Below are positions 35,753 to 45,875 of a stretch of 64,000 bases of DNA, in pieces. Position 1 is the stretch's first letter. Every line of letters begins with the position of its first letter. The notes below the pieces were generated by a model. That model searched no databases. It was not told where the DNA came from and was given only the letters and a program-made list of their open reading frames with translations. The position numbers were made by a program, and so were the translations under genes. Source of the stretch: Neospora caninum Liverpool (taxonomy: Eukaryota > Apicomplexa > Conoidasida > Eucoccidiorida > Sarcocystidae); NCBI RefSeq assembly GCF_000208865.1, contig NC_018388.1, forward strand, positions 1,426,001-1,490,000, given 5' to 3'.

Positions 35753-38700
35753 TCATGATTTACACGGAGTTATATATACTCGAATATCTTGCTTCCTCAG
35801 TGCAAGCTGAAGGGACGTAATAATGCGACCGTATGACCTTAGCGTTCTCGCCAGCGTCACCTTGAGGATCTCGGACAGCCTCTGAGAGCCTAAAATAGCC
35901 CCTACCCAATGTCTGAGTCATCCTTGGACTACGGCAGTTGTCGTGATCCGTATCCTGACAACTAAGTACAGTACGGATCGTGTGCCACGAAGTGGATACA
36001 TATTTACCTGATATTGAAGTATGGGGGAAAATTCCTTCAAGAAACGGGGCGGCACAACGCGAACCCCACTCGAACTCGCGGTACAGGCCAGCTAGCAGCG
36101 TTGTCATGCAGTAGTACACGGCAACGTGAGAGACGAGAGCACTTGTGCTTATCGCATTCTGCCACGATACGTCTGAGATACTGACGCCTTGCTCGGCAAC
36201 TTCACCGCTTGTACGGAATGCCCAAGATAGACCTAAAAACCTGGGAGGGCCCGAAGGGGAAGGCACTTCTGCTCGGAAAAGCTGCCCGACCGGTAAGCTG
36301 ATAATCGGCCCCGGAATGAGACGTCCGCCACCACCTGCATCAATCTGCTCCAACATGGTGTCTAAAACTGATTGGAATGACCAGCAGCCTGCTCCATCTA
36401 TCTTCATTCGCCTGAATGCCTTTTCATCTGCCATCTGCAAAACGCGCAGGAGCGAACAAAAAACATGAGTAGAGCAAGGCCCCATTCTCCATCCAAGAGG
36501 ACTACAGGAGCGCTTCCCAGTCATACACACTCGTGATACCGTGATCAGCTGCGATATCTGGCGGAGAGCAAGAGTCGCCTGATGAAAGGCAGAACTCGAT
36601 CGACAGGGGAGTACTGTAATGCCCAACAATAACTGCCGGGCTTGCCTATACAAACCGTTTCCAACAAGACATCGTTGTTAAACCGTGGAAGTAAACGCAG
36701 TCAACCACCAGGTAAATCAAGATAGAAAGGGAAAACCCGTTGCATTCATATACTGTTGGACCGTAGCGGCTGAAATCGATAAGGTAGCACCAGTTGCGAG
36801 AAAGCACACAATGTTGCCACCACACTACGGCGCAGAGTGCGTGCACCGAAACTGCCTGCAGGCCTGCTATCCTCTCGGAGAAACCAGTGCAAAACTTACT
36901 GCCGGTGACCCGAATCCAGCACATCGGATCTTCACTTTTCGGCGTCGAACTTCTTCCTTCAGATTTTTCGACAAAAACCAAGCGAGAAACAAACCCAGAG
37001 CTGCACCTGTTGAATGGCCAACGATCAGGATAGTGAAGGGCATAAGGGTCCTGTGTCCAGGCAAAATGCTTGTTTTCAGCTTCTCGATAAAGTCCGTGAC
37101 AGGTCCACGCATCGTATTATGGAACAAAGCGCTTATTCCCTCATGGACGAATCCTTCGCCAGGCTGTGCAAGGAAGGCATCGATCCTCGGGCGACCCATG
37201 AACAATGCGGTCCATTCCTGCAGATCAGCAATCATATGGCATCAAGTTCACCAGGTGTGAGTGTGTATATAACCCGATGATTTCGCTTCACTCTTTTCAA
37301 GCTGCAAGGCATAACGGCGGTCGCATGCTGTCCCTTCGCACCTATCGCTCATCCGGACTGCATTTTATGCGACTAAAAAAGTGGCAACGTGTTTCTGCCT
37401 CGGTCACTCGCCTCCTACTAAACAACACTGCTCCACGGCCACACCAATCAGGGGAACTACAGAAGAATCACAGCTTTGTAGCTGGTGTGCTCCGCATTCC
37501 ACTTCCCATTCTCTTGTCACCTCGAAGTCAATGAATTTGCGTCTCGATAAGGTGGATGGCTGAGCAAGCCGAGCCGACTACTGACTACACGTCTTACCTT
37601 TGAATATTTAGGACCCCGCACCAAAATCAGGCTATCAACGACAGTGGACGGAACGTCAATTTTGGGCGCTCGTTGCATTGGATCCCGAAGCAGAATTGTT
37701 GCTAAGGGAGAGGTGACGGTCGCTTGGTAAGTGGAGGAACGGTAGCATCTATCGGCGTTGACAGGTGGAAGAGTCCCGGCTGGCACGGTGTTGAATGAAG
37801 AATATGGTCCACCAAAAACCCAGTTTGGAATACGTTTTTGCCGGGAACCACTGCCCGTCACTCTATCTCCAACCTTCACGTGGTACCTCTGCAGGACTGG
37901 AGCAGCAAGGGGACTAATTTCATAGTCGCTGGTGTGGACGGGAACTGAGCGATCCGCAATGTGAGCAGTTTCACAGAAACCAGGCATGGAGTGGGAAATG
38001 TGGGAACAATCCGAATGCTTTTCATCCTCTGGACTGACGAAACGTGGTGCCGGTTGTCATTCGCTGTACGTAGCACCGTTGTTATGGATACACATTAAAG
38101 CTGCACCTTAAACTCATACCTATATGACCTTCCAGCAACAGAACAACAACGTCCGCGACTGCCAGAAACACCAACGCTTTGCAGTGATGCAGCGTATTGT
38201 GGGAACTCTCTATCTCTTGACATCGCGTCTGTTCAACATGCATGAGGGCAATCAAGGCAAGCATAAAATGGAATTCCTAGGTTTATACAAGCTACTTTTT
38301 TCTGGAGGGTATATACTACGAGGTGGACTACCGGTTTAGACCTTGAATATCTTTGTGGAAGTTAAAAGAGAACTGAGGATACTGCTATTACCGAGGACAA
38401 CGAGACCTCCCGTTAACCAATCAATAGTCTCTGGATTTATCGCCATCAAACTAGTACTTAATGGAGGGTGCGTTGTCCAACCAAAACCACTACCGAGTTC
38501 CGAACAGATACTTTGAGCAACTAAACTAGAACAGGGCGACCTTGGGTTGGCACGGCGTCCGCACGGCAGAGCGAGACGCCTTCTGATTATATGCAGCAAC
38601 ATTCGAAAACCGGCTTACGGAACTCAGTATAGGAGGGTGCAATGACCGTGTCGACGACCCATGGTCGTGGAAAAACCGCCGCGGGATTCCGGTGCTTGTG

Positions 38701-39027
38701 GTTGCCAATGCGGTCACCGATCCCTGCCATGATATCCATCAGCTGAAGCGACGTAGCCAAGGTCTTCATGAGTTCTTTCTGCCAACCGTGACCTCCCTGA
38801 GGCGACAATCTCGGATCGAGACTGAATGATCCCACGGGCGCATCAAACGGCATGTGCATAAACGCACCGTTGCTGCCGAGATACGTCAGAGCAGGACTCG
38901 ATATCGGCGGGATGAGGCCGGGGACGAAATTGCCTGCCATTGCAGCCTCTTCAGGAAGGGAAGCCTGGCAGATAAGGACTGATGAAGGACACAGATGACA
39001 GCACAACACAGCCAGGAACCACATCAT
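35753..39027 (-). CDS. Secreted class 3 (fungal-type) lipase
   Basis: Alpha/beta-hydrolase predicted to cleave acylglycerols or related esters in the secretory pathway. Phase-consistent exons: 39027-38619, 38520-38392, 38028-37598, 37217-36900, 36434-36008, 35889-35753, giving 616 residues. The N-terminus MMWFLAVLCCHLCPSSVLIC is a signal peptide. Exon 3 ends in the R-G-P of the oxyanion/RG(T/P) region, continued by E-W-T-A-L-F in exon 4. Exon 4 carries the nucleophile elbow G-H-S-T-G (37019-37005; Ser nucleophile) followed by C-A-G-F-G-S-P-A, the usual lipase_3 strand. Exon 5 contains G-G-G-G-R-L-I-P-G-P and S-H-V-A-V-Y-Y, whose His is the likely catalytic base. The segment that should hold the catalytic Asp is not cleanly accounted for. 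A candidate, S-P-V-D-R-V-L-P, lies at about 36613-36545 but runs into a stop without a clear donor. Confidence 0.88.
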
Positions 39028-39565
39028 GCCCTGGCTGGCTTCGTTTCAACTCACACGATAATGTATGACTTAGTATGGGCTCTGCGGCTCGAAAAGGATA
39101 GGGCGTGAAGTTGTGCACTGGTAACGTCGTAATAACGCTGCGCGGTATGACTGTGGTTCGATCTCCCAAGTTGCAGCTTTCCACGTTTTGCTCTCACGGC
39201 CCACCCGCACGTTTTGGCACGCCTTCCACGAGACGACTTGCAAGCGACCCGCAAGTTTGTCGTCCACATAGAGAATCCCAGTGGGTGCCCGGCAATGCCA
39301 GCTGCTCGCAAAAAATGCCATTGCATGGCTTCCCTTGATCATCACCTAGAGAATATTCATTCGCGAATTGCGGCAGAACAAAACTAAACAACAGACGCAT
39401 GGCACTAGCTTCACACACGAGTTAGTTAGATCGCCCTCGAGCTACGAAAACCTCTGCAAGAACATGGCATCACTTGCACCATAAGGGGATTCGACTGTTG
39501 CTGCTTCAGGCTTGAAGTTGCCGTAAGCTGAGCAAACCCGTTCGCCTTCTAGGGCTATGGTTAGC
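39028..39565. other. Intergenic spacer between two minus-strand genes
   Basis: It contains the promoter of the lipase and the 3' flank of the GILK/RVxF protein. A second frame of that protein continues to 39442 (see finding on its 3' end). No other feature is visible. Confidence 0.4.
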
Positions 39566-41263
39566 TTATAACGGCAGTGCTCCGTGTGGGTTACCAGGAT
39601 CACAGCACGACCTACAGGATCTGAAGAGATGGGGAAGAACGTCAGAAAATTTTTTTTCACGGCGTTTGACAATATCAATAATCTTCTCGATATCCCGTGT
39701 TTCGCGGGTTCCACGGCGCTGCGAGCCTAATGCTCGCTTCAGCGTTCGGCGAATCTTCTTAAATTGGTACCCGCGCCTCATTGCTCTTAGAATTCTTGAG
39801 ACCTTTGCACGAGTGGAAGTCGACTCAGTTGCCAATGGTTCTCCGCGACATCTGCTAACATCACTAGTGTGGCCCTGGGCTGTCGCTAGAAGAACTTTGA
39901 ACACGCAAGTTCCCTCCTCTGGAAGAGGCAGGTACTCTCTGAACAAGAACGAAGGACGAAATCCCTGACACCTTTTCTGAAACATGTGTGCAAGGGGATT
40001 GAACTGTGCGTTGTTACCAAAGTTCGTCATATCGACGATAAACGTTGCGGCCCCCAGGGAACCTGGTGCGCTTCCTTCTACAGCAGAAGATGGGGCTTTC
40101 GCAAAAGACATTGGCAAGGAGACCATAGATGAATCTGCTGATCCTTGTTCTCCTCCCTGCTCACCGGATTCGGGCTGGCCGCCTTGCCCAGCAACACGAC
40201 CCCCAGGAGGATAAGCAACATAGGGGGACACAACCTCCTCCACCAGCCCTTCCATAATGGGTTTTGTTGGACCACCTGTATCACTGGATCCTGTGCCGAC
40301 CTCAGCGTCATCACTAGTCTCGTCTGAGCTTCTCTTCTTTCGCGAGCTTAACCACTGCAGTGGCGCCATGACCATCTGTCGCTTTCGGCGGCGCCTTGGA
40401 CGTTTGGAAGCGGCAGCACCATCACCACCCTCGCCACCTGCACCAGAAGATTGGGCCGCAAGCTCTCGCTTAATCATCGCCCTTGACTTGCTCAAGCGCC
40501 TCTTTGGCTGCGCTCGGCTTGGCGTAGCCTCTGCGGCACCGCTCGCTTGGCCCGAAGCGCTACTACCACTAAAGCCTGCATCAGAATCAGAATTCTCATC
40601 ATCGGCGTCTGATGCGCCACCCTCCTCTTCAATCGTGGACAACGTCGAACGTCGCCTTGAGCGCTTCCTTCGCCTCTGAACTTCTAGTTTAGTCTCCACG
40701 TTACTTCCCGGCGCTCCCGAAGCGCCACCACCACTGGAGCCTTCACCAGCATCAGATCTCTCGCCCGCCACATTCGCGTTATCGCCCTCACTTTCAGACG
40801 GAACCGAGAACCTCACTTGCTTCAGTTTCGACTTTTGCTTGGAGCCGCCAGCTTCGGGATTGGCAGACTCGACGGCACCGCTCGCCGCTCCCGAAACGGC
40901 ATCAGGACTCGGCGCGGGAACCGGCGGTGACTTAAGGATCCCCTTGGGTGGTTCCTCGTCTTCACGACCTGTCGTCGCTTGCACTTGGAGGAGAACTCTT
41001 CCTTCAGTTTCGCCTCTTGAGTGCACTCGGTTAAGGGTGTGATCGAGAGTATGAAGTTGGTCTGGTTCGGTGGGCTCCGGTGTTCCGCTGTTCGCGGCAA
41101 GGGGCCAGAGGTCGTTGCCCGAGGTATCATTCTCTGAAGACACTATTTTAAGACTGGAAGTTTCGAGACATAGGAAGAAAACACAGAGGGAAGTCGCTAT
41201 CATAATCCGTGCAATTACACGGTGAGTCCGCAAGGGACGAACCCGAGCTCGAGTTATCCCCAT
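39566..41263 (-). CDS. Secreted basic disordered protein with GILK and KQVRF (PP1-docking) motifs
   Basis: 565 residues. The hydrophobic stretch at residues 18-33 (IARIMIATSLCVFFLC) is a signal peptide or anchor; the internal Met21 would give a shorter, more typical one. R-V-L-L-Q at 89-93 fits RxLxE/Q/D export motifs, and R-R-L-S-K at 255-259 is TEXEL-like but lacks the acidic fifth residue. G-I-L-K at 108-111 (40942-40931) and K-Q-V-R-F at 148-152 (40822-40808) match the SILK and RVxF docking motifs of protein phosphatase 1, in the order and with the wide spacing seen in known regulators. Two strong nuclear-localisation-like clusters follow (197-205 RRRKRSRRR; 287-295 KRPRRRRKR). The rest is Gly/Ser/Ala/Glu-rich and probably disordered, with a more ordered basic C-terminus (about 405-550). 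It resembles exported coccidian effectors in layout. This is an inference; no homologue is recognised. Confidence 0.83.
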   Translation of the reverse strand: MGITRARVRPLRTHRVIARIMIATSLCVFFLCLETSSLKIVSSENDTSGNDLWPLAANSGTPEPTEPDQLHTLDHTLNRVHSRGETEGRVLLQVQATTGREDEEPPKGILKSPPVPAPSPDAVSGAASGAVESANPEAGGSKQKSKLKQVRFSVPSESEGDNANVAGERSDAGEGSSGGGASGAPGSNVETKLEVQRRRKRSRRRSTLSTIEEEGGASDADDENSDSDAGFSGSSASGQASGAAEATPSRAQPKRRLSKSRAMIKRELAAQSSGAGGEGGDGAAASKRPRRRRKRQMVMAPLQWLSSRKKRSSDETSDDAEVGTGSSDTGGPTKPIMEGLVEEVVSPYVAYPPGGRVAGQGGQPESGEQGGEQGSADSSMVSLPMSFAKAPSSAVEGSAPGSLGAATFIVDMTNFGNNAQFNPLAHMFQKRCQGFRPSFLFREYLPLPEEGTCVFKVLLATAQGHTSDVSRCRGEPLATESTSTRAKVSRILRAMRRGYQFKKIRRTLKRALGSQRRGTRETRDIEKIIDIVKRREKKFSDVLPHLFRSCRSCCDPGNPHGALPL

Positions 41264-43987
41264 AGGTAGCGGAGCTTTTTGTCTGTTGCAAGAGTTAGAC
41301 GAGAGTTGCCAGAATTAGACAACCTGTAATCCTCAGATTCAGCATATATACCGGTCCCAAGACCGATATTAAGACATTATCATCTCCTCCGCCTCTTTTT
41401 CCGTGGTCAGTACACGAAAGAGACAGAAATACCTTATTCAGTAACATCTTATTCGGGCTATTGTGCCATTTGTCTTTTTGAGGGGCATCCTTGAGGGCTC
41501 ATATCGAGCGGACTTTGTATAGCTCGCTATGCGGTCGGTCGCGATCCCGCAAGACACCATCTCCGATTAAAGGGCGCCCTTCTTTAAGGGACCTTCGAGT
41601 TAGCGTGGGCTTCGAGTAGCTGTTGCATGCGTACAAAGGCAGGGATCGTCGCATTTGACCGGAGATGCCAAAGAAGGCCCTCAACCCGCTTTATGAATCA
41701 ACAAACGGAAGGATTTTCGAGTGGTACGACACAAATGGGGAGACAACCACCTGAAAGTTGTCCCGAGGTTCGGCCCAGATCTGTGCGACGGACGAGGATG
41801 GCCACGTCAGTGCGTAACTATATCGTGAACTGGTCCGATGTAGAATAACGGGAGGATGAGCACACTGCGAGAAGGGAAAGATCGTCCTTCGACAACTGCC
41901 CATTCCATGTTAATGTTCATGGGGGGAAATCGAGCGTTTTGGCCAGCGTCTTAACGATTCGGCGAGTTACAGTCACCGTCCATGCAGCGGTCGTGCACCG
42001 CAAAAACCTTTGTCGTCTCGTTCCCAGTCGATACCGAATGCTACTAGAGGAAGCTCGGATACTTCCAGTCCCCACTCTGGCCGCGGCCTTCATTGACGTA
42101 TCATCGCGACTTCAAGTGACGACTCCAGTACTGGGTAGTGTACACCATGCAACGGCGAACCCCTGTCGGCTACACGCTGGTCTCCAAGCCCCCTGTTTTT
42201 TTTCGTAGAACACCGCGTGCGCAATCACGTAGCTCCTCAACAGTGACCATCTAGTCTTCATCTCTCGGCCTTCGCCATCCGAAACTTCGTGCGGCGCAGT
42301 CTCAGGGGGCGGCCGACGGAGGAAGCCCAGGTCATGTGCTCAAGAAGTCAGAGTCTGACTTCAACTGTATGGCACCAAATGTATTCGGAGGCATTCCACG
42401 ACTTCACAGAAGAAGTTCGGTGCAGATTGTTTTCAGAGGCTGCTTAATCAAGTGGCCTTAGACAGGATCCTGGAAAACGACAGCAGGTCGTCGCACCGAA
42501 AGTGAGTGCGTGAAGAGGGGCAGAAAACCCTGAGACTCAAACGACCGCGAGGCTGCCGTGACTCTAACGGCCATTGTCCCCCCTGCATGGTGAAAGACTT
42601 TAAGGATGTTAGGCAAGTATGTGTTGCAAACGTCAGGACAGAAGCAAAAAGAGTCCACATTGTGGCAGGTTTCTATCGACTTGAAACGTGCTACGGTGGA
42701 ACAACAAGAGTGGCTTCGGTTCGAGCTGAACCCCCGTGTAGGCCGTCAATTTTGGTGCCACTCAGGTGTCGTCGAGTTGCTACAAACCATGCTTCCGCAC
42801 ATCGAAGTATAGCAACCTTGCTGCGTCCGTCCCTAGTGAAGCCTGTGCGCAGCGAAGATACAAAGAGCTGGCTCCAGTGTGTATTTCTCCTTGCAGAGAC
42901 GCGCCCATCCTGATCCCTGCCGTTGCGTGTTACTGGAAGCATTGCAAGCACCGTGCATTTCGCACATGGGCCGGTAGACGTCGTTCATGGGCCCTATCGC
43001 GTTATTTCTCTGAGCCTACGGGCATGTCGGATTACCTGCCAAGGGGCAGAGAAAGCAGGGTGGCTTTGCCTGACTCACTACAACGCCTGCTTCGTCGTGT
43101 GTGAATATGGACGAGCATCAAAGGGGAGACGATGGTGACGAATTCGCGCTTCGCGAATTTCTCTCAGTTGACGCTAGAGCCTTATGCACGTGTACGTTTG
43201 CGGAAAAGGTAGAAGTTCCAAAAGGGAAGAAACATCTTGGTCAAGAGGGCAGTTCCGTGTTGTTCAAACCGTAGAGTCCGCTCGCGTCTCGTGAGGTGGC
43301 GAAAAGTTGGTTAACTGGGAAGCGTGGTGCATACTGACTATCTACAGAGTAGACTCGTTCCGGACGAGCAGCTGTTTGAGGCAACTTAATTCCCTGCATC
43401 GCGACAGTGTGGCGGCAGCTGGCGTGTACGGAGCCGTACGGGCCGGTGCAGGAATGTCCTTTTCCAGGCTTTGAGATCCATTTCGTACATTGTCATGCCG
43501 ATGGAGATTGCTGTCACCACTCTAAACGTGGTCAGGTCGTCCCTGTGTAAAGCGTTTTTGCGGGTATCATTTGTGGTCCCGTGGTGTGCTCTTCGACAGT
43601 CATGTGGAGGATGCATTAACGCATGCACCATGTTAGCAGCTAGGACTTTGTTTCTGTAAACACTGGTCTCTCTCAGGTAAACGTCGATCTCGGTTGGTAT
43701 TTCCGTTGCCTACTGTCTGGTATTCAGGGAGGAACGCCGTGCGTTTACTAGCGACCGTTTTCACAATTGTCGCCATACGACGTTTCGGCACCTTGTAAGG
43801 ACTACTTAATCATTACCTCGAGTTGGGAATACTAGTTGTTGTTCAGTAGATATTTTTCTATGATGTGGCTATTATGGAGAGATCAGAGGAAAATAGAGTT
43901 GTGGGATCGGCGTTTTTTTGTTATACGGGGGGGAGACGGCTTCCCACGAGATCGCGTTGGCGCTTGTGGCCCAGATAACGGGGACCA
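41264..43987. other. Unresolved region, mostly without assignable genes
   Basis: It contains the promoter of the GILK/RVxF gene. Plus-strand frames at 42606-42812 and from 43107 (ATG, MDEHQRGDDGDEFALREF) are protein-like, and a minus-strand frame at 43631-43386 is too. None shows a domain or joins securely to another exon. The frame from 43107 could be the first exon of the SEC-C gene further right. Confidence 0.3.
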
Positions 43988-44296
43988 TTACTGGCTGCCG
44001 AGTGTACTCGCTGATCGTCTATCTTTTATTTCTCTCTGACGAGCGCTCAGTATAAGACGCTCAGCCTCCATCTCTGGTAGCGAAAGAACTGAACCTAACA
44101 GATTGGATATCGACGCAGTCTTTCCTTTCGCTGCTGCGTCGCTAAGGTTGCGTGCGAGGAACGTGTTCTGCAGATCCTCTACAGACGATTGTTCGTTCAG
44201 AGTGGTGTTTGCGTGTTCGAAGGGCAGGAGTCCTTCTCGGTTTTTTTCTGATTCTGTGGAATCTGAGATACCAAGAAACTGGAGAAGGGATAAGTG
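43988..44296 (-). CDS. Probable terminal exon of an unidentified minus-strand gene
   Basis: It starts after a strong acceptor (CTTATCCCTTCTCCAG) and reads FLGISDSTESEKNREGLLPF onward for 102 residues to a TAA at 43990-43988. The composition is Ser/Glu/Leu-rich and helical, and the frame is clean, so coding is likely. Upstream partner exons are not certain; a short stretch with TIRASIAQLPVDVRGPKIAK at about 44390-44330 on the same strand is a candidate. It lies only 400 bases from a plus-strand terminal exon, so the two genes must interleave, overlap or be mis-assigned. No family recognised. Confidence 0.4.
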   Translation of the reverse strand, partial: HLSLLQFLGISDSTESEKNREGLLPFEHANTTLNEQSSVEDLQNTFLARNLSDAAAKGKTASISNLLGSVLSLPEMEAERLILSARQREIKDRRSASTLGSQ

Positions 44297-44690
44297 CATA
44301 TTCAGTATTTAATAGAGGCGTTCGCCACTTGCTTGGCGATCTTCGGCCCGCGGACATCGACAGGCAGCTGCGCAATGCTGGCCCGGATGGTAAGGAAGTT
44401 GAAGTTAACTACCACTACCAGAATACACGGGCTGGTTCAAGCGCACCTCTGCTTCTTGTTGCTCATGCTACACGTGGTACTTTTCAAACGGGTATTCCGT
44501 TTCGCGAAAAGACGCCCCGTCTGTCGCTCCGTAGACAAGCGATCCAGATGCAGGCTGCTCAAACTACCACATCGTATGGACGAACTGTGCTCCAGATTGC
44601 ATACTGCGTCGGTGCCCCAGCCATTTAGTGAAACTGCTCCGTTTGCCGAGGCCCTCTGCGATGGCCGGAAAACGGACCAAGCTATACACA

Positions 44691-44937
44691 TAGTGATTCA
44701 GCCACTATGCGTTCACGGCCGCGAGTAGCCGTTTTTTATACTCCACATATGCCTGCTCCTGTTGTGTCCCTATTTCTGTCGGTAGGCGATGAATCAGATG
44801 GTGATAACCTCGTGGTGATAGACGATGCACGAGCCGCTGGAGTCCACCGATCTCGTGATGCGAACAAAAAATGCCCGTGTGGCAGTGGAAAGAAGACGAA
44901 AAAGTGTTGTGCAAGAGATTTCCAGGCTCTAGATTAA
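44691..44937 (+). CDS. Terminal exon with SEC-C zinc-binding motif
   Basis: The sequence N-K-K-C-P-C-G-S-G-K-K-T-K-K-C-C (44862-44909) is a textbook SEC-C motif, the CxCx(8)CC/CH zinc knuckle found at the end of SecA and of several eukaryotic proteins, including some OTU-type deubiquitinases. The exon appears to begin after an acceptor ending TGATTCAG near 44700 or at an internal ATG at 44707, and ends with TAG/TAA at 44935-44937. In front of the motif is an acidic stretch, GDESDGDNLVVIDDARAAG. Upstream exons are not resolved; candidates are at 43107 onward and 44306-44390 on the plus strand. I found no clear OTU catalytic motif, so the parent protein stays unnamed. Confidence 0.5.
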
Positions 44938-45875
44938 TTTCACTGGGGTATGCTACCCAGACGGCTACTGTATTCAAGAGGGAAACTCAGGACCGGACAC
45001 TTGGGGGACGTAGTTTGGATATCCGTACCCTCAAGCCGCTGCGTCGTTCTGAAGCCTCGCAGCAGCTCCCAAAGTTATATAAGCTGACCCTGTCGCTATA
45101 TCGGCATGCTTTCTTTACCGATAAGATCATTCGCTACCAGCCAGAAATATCGCTTCTGTCACTGGACCCCACATATGTATTGGATCACGACGGTGCGCTG
45201 TAGCGGTTGACAGGCTTTCTAGGTTCATTGGACTGGCTCGGAATAGGGCAGCATCCATCTATCGTCGCTGCGCGTTGACGCGAACTGTTGCTCCGGAGAT
45301 GCCACACTCTAGTCGCGGCTGCCGGAGGCTGTGTTGTGTGATTTCGAGAGTACAGATGCTAGTCGGGGATGATCTGCAGAGACCTGCAGCATGTTTGGTA
45401 GCGTGTAGTAGCATCATGTCAGCGCCTTTCCTCTGTAAATTGATTATGGTGTTGGTTGTCTCATTCACAACGAGCGAAAAGCAGCTAGCCCCGTGTTCAG
45501 TTGCGTTTTGTTTTTTCTGGAAACGAGAGTCTACTGCTCCTTCCATTTTCCAAACCGGCGTCGACTCCTTGCTTTACCAAGCCACTGTCAACACTCGAGA
45601 ATCCGCCTGTTGACCCCGGTCGCCTGTACCTCCGGAGTGAAGTCCTTTCCGATTTGTCAAACAAGTTAGAGGAGGTTCATTGATATCCTGTACAACAGCC
45701 AGTGTAGAGTGAACGTCAAGTAAACCACATCGATTGTGTCGCTCGGAGTCGTGGTGAGGGCTGCAGCCAGATAATTTTGCTTCTCTGTGCCGTGGTGGCA
45801 GGTTTTGTCTGAATAGGGTGCCAAATGGTTTGCGTATCGGCAGGGCACCCCGAGCTGCGGAAGCATGCTCTACTG
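44938..45875 (-). other. Two coding-like minus-strand segments, gene assignment open
   Basis: A segment at about 45686-45577, bounded by an acceptor (GGCTGTTGTACAG) and a GTAAAG donor, reads DINEPPLTCLTNRKGLHSGG onward. A second, at about 45515-45259, follows the acceptor CTCGTTTCCAG and reads KKQNATEHGASCFSLVVNET onward to a stop. Both look coding, but their phases do not join cleanly as drawn. They may be the last exons of the glucanase gene or belong to the gene ending at 43988. Confidence 0.35.

Noticed and set aside
39566..39660. A 41-base GT-AG intron near the 3' end of the GILK/RVxF gene
   Set aside because: Shorter than introns elsewhere in the window; kept only as one explanation of the two possible C-termini.
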